A DNA stretch of 64,000 nt from a virus. Positions 34,976-43,613 of the stretch are shown in pieces (within the stretch, counting starts at the first letter, position 1; each line of letters opens with the position of its first letter). The DNA is taken from IMG/VR virus record IMGVR_UViG_3300033571_018919, positions 62,001 through 126,000 of that record; one strand, given 5' to 3'. Below the pieces are notes generated by a model. The model saw only the letters and a program-made list of their open reading frames with translations. It was not told the DNA's origin and made no database searches. The translations under genes were made by a program, and so were the position numbers.

Positions 34976-36096
34976 AATTTGTCAATAAGATCCGGAACCA
35001 TATCAAACAAATCTAATTTTCTTTCTTCGGCTAGTCTTAAAGAATTTATTTGAAAAGCCTTCCATTTTTCATCTGACGATTCTTTTTTATAAAGATATTT
35101 TATACTATCATCAAACGGATTACTATTTTTAGCCCAAATACCAGTAACAGAATCTCTCCAAATTTTTAATTTTTTCTCAAGACCCTTTTTATACTCATTT
35201 GGAATAATTGATATTTCTTGCCAATTTGGATTATTTAAAAAATCAAAATCAAATACTATATTTGGAAATTTATGCTTCATTTCAACAACAAAGTCTCCTA
35301 AGGTCCATATATTATAGCAATTTATAACAGTATGGCACATCAAAATTATATTGGGAAAGTTCTCCCATCTTTCGTAGTATTTTCGAATATTGTTTTCTAC
35401 TGTTTTATTATCTGTAGGCCATCTATACCACTCATTTACTGATCCTAAACCATCAACGCTTAAAAAATAATGAACAGCTTTGCATTTTTCTAATAATGTT
35501 AATAATTTGTCATTTGGAAAAATAGTACAATTTGTTGTTAATGTAAAGGTTAAATTTTCTAATTTTGTTTTTTCTAATAAAGATATACACTTATCTTGTT
35601 CTAATAATGGTTCTCCTCCTACAATTTTTAACACACTCAATTTTTGTAAATCTAATTGTGCGTAATTAAAATTTGTTGATACTTTTTGAGGTTGTATCAA
35701 TATTCTTTTGTGTTTAAAATCTTCAGCACCCCATTTAGATGAAAGTTGTGAATCACAATGCACACATGCAAGATTGCATGTATTACTGAATCCGATATCT
35801 AAAAATTCTAATTGGACATCTTTTGGTTCTTTAAACCATTCAAGAAACATTTTTCTATTACTAGTAGATCCTAATTTTTCTGAGTTATAGCATTTTTGAC
35901 AGCCCTCAATCGGCCGTCCCTCTAACATATTTTTTCTAATATTTTCCCAACTCTCACTATTTAAAAAATCTATTTTGACGGTTGATTCTTTTAAAAATTT
36001 TTCATTTGGAGAAAAACTACAACATGGTCGTACAGAATCATCTGGAAAAACTGCTGCTGCCAACCACGGCGCTGTACAAATAGTAGAGTTAGTCAT
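34972..36096 (-). CDS. Radical SAM protein with N-terminal SPASM/twitch-type domain
   Basis: The 374-residue protein has the radical SAM motif CNLACVHC (Cys107, 111, 114). In front of it is a cysteine set C7...C25-C26...C66-x2-C69 (TAPWLAAAV, RPCCSF, GCQKCY), which matches the N-terminal twitch/SPASM-like domain of a family seen in phages and bacteria, an order reversed from classical SPASM enzymes. It contains LKIVGGEPLLEQ (GGEP SAM-binding motif). The substrate is unknown. The start overlaps the upstream SDR gene by 4 nt. Confidence 0.85.
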   Translation of the reverse strand: MTNSTICTAPWLAAAVFPDDSVRPCCSFSPNEKFLKESTVKIDFLNSESWENIRKNMLEGRPIEGCQKCYNSEKLGSTSNRKMFLEWFKEPKDVQLEFLDIGFSNTCNLACVHCDSQLSSKWGAEDFKHKRILIQPQKVSTNFNYAQLDLQKLSVLKIVGGEPLLEQDKCISLLEKTKLENLTFTLTTNCTIFPNDKLLTLLEKCKAVHYFLSVDGLGSVNEWYRWPTDNKTVENNIRKYYERWENFPNIILMCHTVINCYNIWTLGDFVVEMKHKFPNIVFDFDFLNNPNWQEISIIPNEYKKGLEKKLKIWRDSVTGIWAKNSNPFDDSIKYLYKKESSDEKWKAFQINSLRLAEERKLDLFDMVPDLIDKF

Positions 36097-36650
36097 GTAG
36101 TTTGATAAGATTTTTCAGCAAAGTTTTTTAACTCTAGGGTTTCTTTTAAAGTAAATTCAATCGAAAATATTTTTGGTATTTTTAACCACAAATCAATAAC
36201 ATCATTTATTTCACTAAAAGTGGTAATATATTTTGAATCTACTTTAATTGGCAAGGTTGCATTTTCGCAAAAGGATAATTTTAGGTATAATATATTGCAT
36301 ACGTTTTTATCTGAATTCTTAGATAATTTTTTACACTGGTTTTCTAATTGTAACTTATTTTCATATTCAATATCTAATCGGGAATAATCAGCACTTACTG
36401 ATCCTAATACTATCATATTACCTACCTGTGTATAAAGACTATTTAACAAATTAAGCTGTCCATTTTTACTACAAGCACAGTTTACAAATATGTCACACTG
36501 ATTAGCTTGGTCTATTATTTTATCGAAATCATTATTGATATCATATCCATTTGATCTTGACATTCCTTTGACTTCAAATCCCTTAGAGATAAAATGATTG
36601 TATATTGATTTTCCTATTCCATTTGTATGCCCTGTAACAATGCATTTCAT
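36093..36650 (-). CDS. Short-chain dehydrogenase/reductase-like protein
   Basis: This 185-residue protein starts with the NAD(P)-binding CIVTGHTNGIGKSIYNHF, followed by DIFVNCAC (NNAG-like) and LGSVSADYS (catalytic Ser). The usual YxxxK is seen as YENK, one residue short, and the protein is shorter than typical SDRs, so activity is uncertain. It is placed between an aminotransferase and a radical SAM gene in one operon. Confidence 0.6.
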   Translation of the reverse strand: MKCIVTGHTNGIGKSIYNHFISKGFEVKGMSRSNGYDINNDFDKIIDQANQCDIFVNCACSKNGQLNLLNSLYTQVGNMIVLGSVSADYSRLDIEYENKLQLENQCKKLSKNSDKNVCNILYLKLSFCENATLPIKVDSKYITTFSEINDVIDLWLKIPKIFSIEFTLKETLELKNFAEKSYQTT

Positions 36651-36651
36651 A

Positions 36652-37839
36652 TTAAATATCCTTTAAGGAATTAAATACACGGTCTGATAATGTCTGAAAA
36701 TATTCATCATCAGCAATAGTTGGAGCAACTAAACTTATGTTTTTTGCTTCTAACGCCCATCCACCTAATCCGGTTATACCATTTTCTAAAAATTTATTAA
36801 CATCAATTTTTTTAATAGTATTCGCATAAAAAATTAAACCTTCACAATAAAATTTTTCTATCCAACCTTTTTTGACTAGAGAATTACCAAAATCTTTTAA
36901 GTTTGACTCTATTTCTATAATTTTATTTGTATCAAATAAATCTAATACTCCTAACGCTGCCCCAACACCTGCCATATTTGGTTGCCAAGTATGGCTGTAA
37001 TAATGACTATTTTTTATAACTTCGGCAATCTTTTGATTTGTACATGCGCAACTAAGAGGACTAAATCCTCCTGTAAAGGCTTTACCTAATACTGTAATGT
37101 CAGGCTGTATATTAAATTTTTTGAAACTAAAGTATTCTCCTAATTTTCCTACCCCGCCCATTACATCGTCTAGTATTAAATTTATTTGATATTGATTACA
37201 TATTTGTTTTAGAGTTATATGAAAATTCTGACTCCATGGCATTATTCCATTTAACCATGGAATAGATTCATATATAATCGCACCAATATTAGGATTTAAA
37301 ATAATCTGATCTACTACTTGCTTTAATAAATTACTTTCTTGTTCTTCTCTGCTTATTTCATTTTGCCAATTAGGTGCATCAAGAACAATAAATTTATCCA
37401 TATATTCTTCTTTTCTCATTGCACGTTCAATGTAGGTAGTTCCATGCCAACCAGGGGAAAAACATATCACTTTATTTTTGTTTACACCTAAATTTCTCCA
37501 ATAAGTATCATTCATAGCAATAGCACATTCAACTCCATCGCTTCCGCTTACTGCCCAAGCAAGCGCAGAATAATCACCTTCAGTACATATCTTTTCAATT
37601 ATTTCATTATTTTCTTTGCAATATTCATTTGGTTTACAGTGAACGTAGGCAATTTTGTCTTGTAATTCTCTCATACGTTGCTTGATGTGAGTGTTATCAA
37701 ATCCAAAAATAAATGCTGTGTTGCCCATGTGAGCATCTAGTAGTTTACCAATGCTGGTGTGAACATAATATTTTTCAGTTTTGTAAACTTCTATTTGTTG
37801 TTTTTCTGTAAGAGGAATGGTTAGTTCTTGAAAATTCAT
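36652..37839 (-). CDS. Class III PLP-dependent aminotransferase
   Basis: The 395-residue protein has GNTAFIFGFDN near residue 45, WAVSGSDGVECAIAMN (PLP phosphate site), CFSPGWHGTT, LILDDVMGGVGK (Asp binding the PLP ring nitrogen, about residues 224-225) and the Schiff-base Lys253 in TVLGKAFTGGFSPLS. It resembles glutamate-1-semialdehyde aminomutase-like and related sugar/acyl aminotransferases. It likely transfers or moves an amino group on an intermediate of the island pathway. Confidence 0.85.
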   Translation of the reverse strand: MNFQELTIPLTEKQQIEVYKTEKYYVHTSIGKLLDAHMGNTAFIFGFDNTHIKQRMRELQDKIAYVHCKPNEYCKENNEIIEKICTEGDYSALAWAVSGSDGVECAIAMNDTYWRNLGVNKNKVICFSPGWHGTTYIERAMRKEEYMDKFIVLDAPNWQNEISREEQESNLLKQVVDQIILNPNIGAIIYESIPWLNGIMPWSQNFHITLKQICNQYQINLILDDVMGGVGKLGEYFSFKKFNIQPDITVLGKAFTGGFSPLSCACTNQKIAEVIKNSHYYSHTWQPNMAGVGAALGVLDLFDTNKIIEIESNLKDFGNSLVKKGWIEKFYCEGLIFYANTIKKIDVNKFLENGITGLGGWALEAKNISLVAPTIADDEYFQTLSDRVFNSLKDI

Positions 37840-39305
37840 TTTTTCAGCTTTTCTATCTTGTAGTTTAAAATTAGTTTTTGTCGCTTTTCATTAAAAGCCT
37901 CAATAATTTCTTGATTGTAATTTCTTTCAATTACATCTTTTGCGCTCATTCCCGAAGCAACAAATTCCATAAATTCATATTTGCCAGAATTTCTATACTC
38001 TACCCAGTGAGTTTCTTTTCGTGCTTCTGCAACCTCATTGTTTAGTTTACTAGCTAACTGCACAGCATCGGAAAAGTTCATTAGATCGTTTGTCCAAAAT
38101 CCATAAATACTATTTGGTATTACTTGTAAGGTGTATCCATGTTTACTATACTCTCTGTCAAATTCGCTCATTCTTGTCATAACATTGGTTCTTATTATTA
38201 ATGGAAAAAAGGTCCAACGGTTAAAATATTGATCATTTTGATTCAAAAACCATTCATGAGTTTTTTGTATATCTTCAGCAGTTTCATGTGGTAAACCAAC
38301 AATTAATCCTGTATGAGTCCAAATATCTGCCTTCTCTTTTAATGTTTTTATGGCCTCTAGTTGTTTATTTAAGTCACCTGCTTTTCCTATAATTTTTCTT
38401 GTCTTATCTTTCAAACTTTCTATTCCAAAACTGGTTGAGATGAGACCAGTCTCAACAAGTATGTCAATCATCTCAGGATATCTTGCTAATAAGTCTGCTC
38501 GTAAAAATGCAGAATACTTAATTTTTACGTTACTTTTTTGAATTGCATTTGCTACTGACTCAAGTTTAACTATGTTATCATTAAAGGTATCATCTTGAAA
38601 TGAATAGGTTGTAACGCCATACATTTCATAATTTCTTTTTAATTCATCGGCTAAATTTTCTTCATACCTAATGTAATCGTTTTTCTTTTTACCCAATAAA
38701 GGATATTGGCAATATTTACATTTAAAAATACATCCTCTGCTTATCTCAATAGGTAAAACACAAGCATCAACCAAATCAGATTTTTGCCATTCAATGGTTA
38801 AATCTGTATCATCGTTCTTGTAAGATTTTTCAGCATCTATTGCAACAGTGCCTTTATATTCTACCCAATTTAGATTATCTAAACGTTTTTTGGTTAGATA
38901 ATCTAGGTAGTGTGATATAGCTTCTTCAGCGTATCCCCAAATTATTCTGTCAACATATTTGGTTTCTAAAAAATTATCATCACCCTGAGATAGGGTAGTT
39001 TCAGTACCGCCAATCACAGTTTTGACATGAGGGTATTTTTCTTTTATAGTTTTAAATAAAAAATTAACTTTGTTAAACTTATTAAAAAAAGTAATACTTA
39101 CACCCACAAATAGTGTTTTGTCTCCGATGTATTTTTCGAGTAATTGCTCAATTTCATTTTCAGTAAACTTGCTAAAAAAATCTATAACTTCTACCTCATA
39201 GTTTTTTTTCTTTAACCAAGTACGTATTCTGAATGCTCCGGCTGGTCTCAATATTAAATCGTCATCAGCCATACCAGTAAATATTAGTCCGTGATATAGG
39301 CTCAT
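37836..39305 (-). CDS. Radical SAM protein with N-terminal B12-binding-like domain
   Basis: The 489-residue protein has an N-terminal Rossmann-like region (residues 1-150: AFRIRTWLKKKNYEVEVIDF, LFVGVSITFF, KTVIGGTE) as in cobalamin-binding radical SAM enzymes, then CIFKCKYC (Cys192, 196, 199) and an elongator-type TIM barrel (IKYSAFLRADLL, GLISTSFGIESL). It could be a methylase or ring-forming enzyme, as B12 radical SAM enzymes are. The start overlaps the next upstream gene by 4 nt. Confidence 0.85.
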   Translation of the reverse strand: MSLYHGLIFTGMADDDLILRPAGAFRIRTWLKKKNYEVEVIDFFSKFTENEIEQLLEKYIGDKTLFVGVSITFFNKFNKVNFLFKTIKEKYPHVKTVIGGTETTLSQGDDNFLETKYVDRIIWGYAEEAISHYLDYLTKKRLDNLNWVEYKGTVAIDAEKSYKNDDTDLTIEWQKSDLVDACVLPIEISRGCIFKCKYCQYPLLGKKKNDYIRYEENLADELKRNYEMYGVTTYSFQDDTFNDNIVKLESVANAIQKSNVKIKYSAFLRADLLARYPEMIDILVETGLISTSFGIESLKDKTRKIIGKAGDLNKQLEAIKTLKEKADIWTHTGLIVGLPHETAEDIQKTHEWFLNQNDQYFNRWTFFPLIIRTNVMTRMSEFDREYSKHGYTLQVIPNSIYGFWTNDLMNFSDAVQLASKLNNEVAEARKETHWVEYRNSGKYEFMEFVASGMSAKDVIERNYNQEIIEAFNEKRQKLILNYKIEKLKK

Positions 39306-40396
39306 CGTTTAAAAAATATTCCCTGATTGTCACTAACTAATTTTTGTCCTTGCCACCAACCTTTTTTCCAACCATCTCTTAATATTGCTTGTATTAAAAA
39401 AGTGCCACGGGTGTTTGGAATAAAAGATGCCCAAGGACCCATGTACATGTAACTTGTATCAACCGAATTTACATCTGCCCAATGAATTACTTGTATAAGG
39501 CTTTTTTCTAAAACAGTGCCGATATGATAAGGGTTACTACCATAATTAGGATGTCTGTGATAGCTTAAATTCTTTTCTTTAGCAATTTCTGAAATCCAAT
39601 CATAAATTTCGCTTGCGAATATTTCTCTTTCTCTTTCAAATTCCACACCTATCATTGCCGGCGATCTAATACAGTAGTTAGTAGCTTGTATACCTTTTTC
39701 TTCTATCCAAAGAATCTTGTCAATTGCATGTCTTACTTGTTCTCTACTTTCTACTGTGAATGATACTTGTGCTAATGCTATGCCTTCTTCAATTACATTC
39801 GTGAGTGCAGATGACACGTTTTTCCAAACCTTTTCTGAATGATACTCTGGATGATGAATACTCATGCATACGCTTGAAAGTTTGACTTTTGCTAATTCTT
39901 TTACGTAATCTTTATTTTGTAATTTTACTCCATTGGTGTATACAGTAACAAGCTTGTGAGATTTACCGTAGGGAATACTTTGTATCTTTGCTATAAGTTC
40001 AGGTAAATCTTTTCTCATGGTTGGTTCTGCTCCTGCAAGACAAACAACCTGACCAGGTGCAGCCTTGGCAGTGGTTACTATCCACTCTAATGATTTATCT
40101 TGTAAAGTGTTATCAGGGTCGTGATAGCAATGTTTACACTGAACATTGCATTTATCGGTAACTTCTATAGTCGATACATTATTGTAAATATCCCAACATG
40201 GATTATCAGGATCTTTTTGCGTTATACTATCCCAAAATTCATATGATTTTTCAACCATTGCCTCTTGATATCCATGCGAAGGGCAGGTTTTGGTAATATA
40301 GGCTGAACCGTCAGTTCTATATTCAATTTGAGCTGGTAGTTCTCTATAACATACTTTACACAATCCGGTAGTAAAGTAAGAATTTACTAATTCCAT
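39302..40396 (-). CDS. Radical SAM protein, Tes/MJ0619-like architecture
   Basis: This 364-residue protein begins with a Cys-rich rubredoxin-like segment (C13-x2-C16, ELPAQIEYRTDGSAYITK, C38-P-S-H-G), then CNVQCKHC (Cys83, 87, 90) and VVCLAGAEPTMRKDLPEL. The N-terminal pattern recalls tetraether lipid synthase and MJ0619-type pterin methylating enzymes. A close paralogue lies at 41959, with the cysteines at identical residue numbers. The substrate is unknown. Confidence 0.8.
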   Translation of the reverse strand: MELVNSYFTTGLCKVCYRELPAQIEYRTDGSAYITKTCPSHGYQEAMVEKSYEFWDSITQKDPDNPCWDIYNNVSTIEVTDKCNVQCKHCYHDPDNTLQDKSLEWIVTTAKAAPGQVVCLAGAEPTMRKDLPELIAKIQSIPYGKSHKLVTVYTNGVKLQNKDYVKELAKVKLSSVCMSIHHPEYHSEKVWKNVSSALTNVIEEGIALAQVSFTVESREQVRHAIDKILWIEEKGIQATNYCIRSPAMIGVEFEREREIFASEIYDWISEIAKEKNLSYHRHPNYGSNPYHIGTVLEKSLIQVIHWADVNSVDTSYMYMGPWASFIPNTRGTFLIQAILRDGWKKGWWQGQKLVSDNQGIFFKR

Positions 40397-40409
40397 AATT
40401 TTTCCTAAA

Positions 40410-41039
40410 CTATTTTGTTCCGTAAAACCACAAGAAAGTCAAATCTTTTCCAGTATTTTTGACTTCAAATGTGATGTTTTTAAATCCAATTTCTTCAAAT
40501 ATTAATTTGTATTTTTCTACAGAAGTATGAAAAACTGGTAATGGATAACCAAGATATTCAAAATAATTTTCAAATTCTTCATGTCCTGTAAATTCCTTAC
40601 ATCCTAAAGTTACGTATACAGGCATGTTATGTTTTACCATTTTATAAAACAATTTAAATGATATAATTTGTTTTTCCATAGGCAAATGCATGATTGAGTA
40701 AAAACAAGTTATTAAATCAAATGTGTTTTCAGGAAAGGATAATTCACAGGTATCACACAAAACAGTTTTGGCATTCGGAGCGTGTTTATTTACATATTGT
40801 AATGCTTCACCTGCAATATCAGATCCAGTGACTTCGTGCCCTAAATCATGAAAAAATTTAATTACAGGATATCCAGTCCCGCACCCCGCATCTAAGACTT
40901 TACTTGTTTTTGGTAATTTTGCAGCTAGCCCTTCTAATTGCTCTGTGTTATTAAAGTAAGTGTCTCTTTCAATGTCATGAAAAGATGAAAATTTATTATA
41001 TACACTTGATAGTTCATCGGTTATCTGAAGGTAATTCAT
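40410..41039 (-). CDS. Class I SAM-dependent methyltransferase
   Basis: The 209-residue protein has SKVLDAGCGTGYPVIKFFHD (motif I), EVTGSDIAGEALQYV (motif II) and DLITCFYSIMHLP (motif IV). It is the first gene of a minus-strand operon that ends at 34972, with an AATAAATA late box 5 nt before its ATG. It may methylate a product of the neighbouring radical SAM enzymes. Confidence 0.75.
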   Translation of the reverse strand: MNYLQITDELSSVYNKFSSFHDIERDTYFNNTEQLEGLAAKLPKTSKVLDAGCGTGYPVIKFFHDLGHEVTGSDIAGEALQYVNKHAPNAKTVLCDTCELSFPENTFDLITCFYSIMHLPMEKQIISFKLFYKMVKHNMPVYVTLGCKEFTGHEEFENYFEYLGYPLPVFHTSVEKYKLIFEEIGFKNITFEVKNTGKDLTFLWFYGTK

Positions 41040-41044
41040 CGTAA

Positions 41045-41052
41045 TATTTATT
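41045..41052 (-). promoter_or_regulatory. Late promoter-like box AATAAATA
   Basis: The box lies in the 32-nt gap before the methyltransferase and ends 5 nt upstream of its start at 41039. It would start a minus-strand operon of six coupled or close genes running to 34972. Confidence 0.55.
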
Positions 41053-41071
41053 TCTTAATTTTAATAGGTTT

Positions 41072-41962
41072 TTATTCTAATGTGTATTCAATTTTATAAA
41101 ATTTTAATTCTTTCAAAAATCGAGTTGAATCTACATAATCTCCCATTAAATACGATCCGGTTTTGGTCAAGTTTAAGTCTTGAAGTATTGCTGAAACAAC
41201 TAAACAAGCAGAGTAATAATATCCTGAAAATGTTTTAATTGTTAATTTTTGATTTTCTGATTGTATTATTATTTTAGAATATTCATCTCCTAAATTTATC
41301 TCATCCATTTGCATATAAAAACCTGCAGTGTTTATATTTGAAAAATTTTCTTTTGCTACTTTAAGTTCATAATTTGGAATAGGATTTACATATCCGATAT
41401 CAAATTTTTTTTGTTGGCTTGTACTAGTAGGAATCCAATTACCATCTACTAAGGTACAATCTAGAATTTGGTTGCTTTCATGTATTGTTAAGTATTCATC
41501 TATGTTTTGCTGAGATAGGTTTCTATTACTCCAACAAGTTTTAAAATGAGCTAGAATACTTAATTCATTTTCTACTTTTAACATTTGAAGAAATGGTAAA
41601 AATGAAGTTGCCCCGCAATCAAAGACATAGGTATTTTTTGAAAATTTATATTTTTCAAGAAGATTATAATTTATTTGAGCAGGAGAGTGACAATCAAAAA
41701 AACTAGTGTCAGCTTTTTCTATTTTTTTTAATAAATTTTCTTGATAGTTAATATTATTAGTGCAATTAATTACTAAATTAAAATTACTGTAACCGTCAAA
41801 ATTTTCAATCGTGTCACACACATACTCTACATTTTCTTTTGACTGCTGTTTAAGTAAATTTTCGTTTTTTCCTAATATGGTTACATTTAATCCTTTGTCA
41901 CATAGTAGTTTTAATATTTCTTTACCTAAATTTCCGTAACTACCTAGCAACAATATTTTCAT
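41072..41962 (-). CDS. Saccharopine dehydrogenase-like NAD(P)-binding protein
   Basis: The 296-residue protein begins MKILLLGSYGNLGKEILKLL, a Rossmann nucleotide-binding motif, followed by LNVTILGKNENLLKQQ, LVINCTN and a Cys-Gly strand FDCGATSFLPFLQML, the general order in saccharopine dehydrogenase-like reductases. It overlaps the Tes-like paralogue by 4 nt and is the last gene of the operon from 48247. The role is probably oxidation or reduction of an amino- or keto-compound. Confidence 0.6.
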   Translation of the reverse strand: MKILLLGSYGNLGKEILKLLCDKGLNVTILGKNENLLKQQSKENVEYVCDTIENFDGYSNFNLVINCTNNINYQENLLKKIEKADTSFFDCHSPAQINYNLLEKYKFSKNTYVFDCGATSFLPFLQMLKVENELSILAHFKTCWSNRNLSQQNIDEYLTIHESNQILDCTLVDGNWIPTSTSQQKKFDIGYVNPIPNYELKVAKENFSNINTAGFYMQMDEINLGDEYSKIIIQSENQKLTIKTFSGYYYSACLVVSAILQDLNLTKTGSYLMGDYVDSTRFLKELKFYKIEYTLE

Positions 41963-43056
41963 ATGTTTTTTGAAAAACTTAAAGTGTTTACTTGTTTTGA
42001 GTCAGAAACAAGACGTTGCCCTTGCCACCAACCACGCTTCCAACCTTCTCTTAAAATAATTTGTAAATGCAAAGTAGCAAGTGTTACTGGAACAAAATCT
42101 GCCCAAGGACCCATATTCATCCAAGACAAATCAACATTTTTTACACTCGCCCAATGAATTACTTGTAAGAATAAACCATCTAACAAATATGCAATATGAT
42201 AAGGATTACTGCCACCATTTGGGTGTTTTTCAAAACTAAGATTTTTTTCTTTGGCAACTTGTTCTATCCATATTACAATGTCGCTAGCAAAAATTTCTTG
42301 ATCGTCTATAGCAGTGCCTATCTCAGCAGGACTACGAATACAAAAATTACCTGGTATTCTATTTTGAGATTTAAACCAAAGCATTTTGTCAATTGCATAT
42401 CTAACTTCATCAATGTTTTCTACAGTAAATGATACTTGTCCTAATCCTATGTTAGTGTTATGTACTACTAATTCTACTCCGGTGGATATTTTTTCCCACA
42501 ATTGCTCTTTATGGTATTCTGGATTATGAACGCTGAGATTTATTGTTCCTAATCCTGCCGCTTCTAATTTTTCAACATAACCGGGTTCTGCAAGTTTTAT
42601 TCCGTTAGAATAGAGCCCAATCATTTTATTAGATTTTTCTTTAGCTTCTGTTATTATTTCGAACAAATCTTCTCTCATTGTGGGTTCAGCTCCCATTAAA
42701 CATACATTATTAAATGGAGCACTTATTATTTTGTTAACTATAAAATCTTTTGGTTTATCTTTAATTTTATTATCTGGGTTATGATAACAATGTTTACACA
42801 TAACATTGCACCTATCAGTAATGTCAATACACACAAGTTGATTATAACCCATAGTTGTGGGATTATTAGGATTAAATTGAGGGGCTGATTCCCAAAATTC
42901 ATAAGATTTTTCTACTACGAATTCTTCATATCCATGATTAGGGCATGTTTTAGTAATGTAGGCTGCGCCATCACTTCTATACTCAATCGTCGCAGGTAAT
43001 TCTAAGTAACACGTACTACATAAGCCGCGAGTTGGATATGATTTTATTATTTCCAT
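41959..43056 (-). CDS. Radical SAM protein, Tes/MJ0619-like paralogue
   Basis: The 365-residue paralogue of the protein at 39302 shares the Cys-rich N-terminus (C13, C16, C38-P-N-H-G), CNVMCKHC at the same positions (83, 87, 90), and NVCLMGAEPTMREDLFEI. Both end with a W-rich RxGWKxGWWQGQ(R/K)LVSD segment. The two copies flank a methyltransferase and a dehydrogenase, suggesting successive or alternative reactions on related substrates. Confidence 0.8.
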   Translation of the reverse strand: MEIIKSYPTRGLCSTCYLELPATIEYRSDGAAYITKTCPNHGYEEFVVEKSYEFWESAPQFNPNNPTTMGYNQLVCIDITDRCNVMCKHCYHNPDNKIKDKPKDFIVNKIISAPFNNVCLMGAEPTMREDLFEIITEAKEKSNKMIGLYSNGIKLAEPGYVEKLEAAGLGTINLSVHNPEYHKEQLWEKISTGVELVVHNTNIGLGQVSFTVENIDEVRYAIDKMLWFKSQNRIPGNFCIRSPAEIGTAIDDQEIFASDIVIWIEQVAKEKNLSFEKHPNGGSNPYHIAYLLDGLFLQVIHWASVKNVDLSWMNMGPWADFVPVTLATLHLQIILREGWKRGWWQGQRLVSDSKQVNTLSFSKNI

Positions 43057-43613
43057 TATTGTTCCTTAATAATTCCAAAAAAATTGAATAGATATTTAGG
43101 TTTAAATCCGCAGTTTATGCCGCCATGCCAATTAGTTCTTGATGGCCACTTGTAAACTGCACCTTGGTCTTGAAAATACATACAATGATCTTCTATCATT
43201 ACTGCATGTCCTACAGTAGGTTTTGATATATGACATGTAAATCTAGCTGTATTTAGTGTTTCATAATAAGCTTCATTATCATTGCAATCCCAATGCCATG
43301 GTGTCATGTAACCAGGATTAATTCTACTAATCCAACAACTTAATGGATCTACATTTACGTAATCAGCAAATATAGTGACAATTTTTTCATCAAAGTGTAC
43401 TTCGGGAAAAAACATATCCCAGCCTGCGTTACCGCCATCTTTTATAAGCTTGAAACCAGCTTCTTCCCAAAGTTTCGCCATTTCTTTTATGCCTATAATT
43501 TCATCCGTACCTTTGTGTCTAGGTCCTATGTATCCTGGTTCTTTGTTATCTAAGACAGAAATTATAGAATCCCAGTCAATTAAGTGTGAAATATTTCCAA
43601 TAAGTTCAGCCAT
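43056..43613 (-). CDS. 2-oxoglutarate oxygenase-like protein (aspartyl hydroxylase type)
   Basis: The 185-residue protein has His107-x-Asp109 in TPWHWDCND, a long strand with HAVMIEDHCMYFQDQG, and a late His163 in NWHGGINCG. It is closely similar in layout to the protein at 45081 (WISxxxPG...PWHxD...MIED...WHG..NCGFKxxYLxxFxG). It sits between radical SAM genes with 1-nt or small overlaps. Confidence 0.65.
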   Translation of the reverse strand: MAELIGNISHLIDWDSIISVLDNKEPGYIGPRHKGTDEIIGIKEMAKLWEEAGFKLIKDGGNAGWDMFFPEVHFDEKIVTIFADYVNVDPLSCWISRINPGYMTPWHWDCNDNEAYYETLNTARFTCHISKPTVGHAVMIEDHCMYFQDQGAVYKWPSRTNWHGGINCGFKPKYLFNFFGIIKEQ

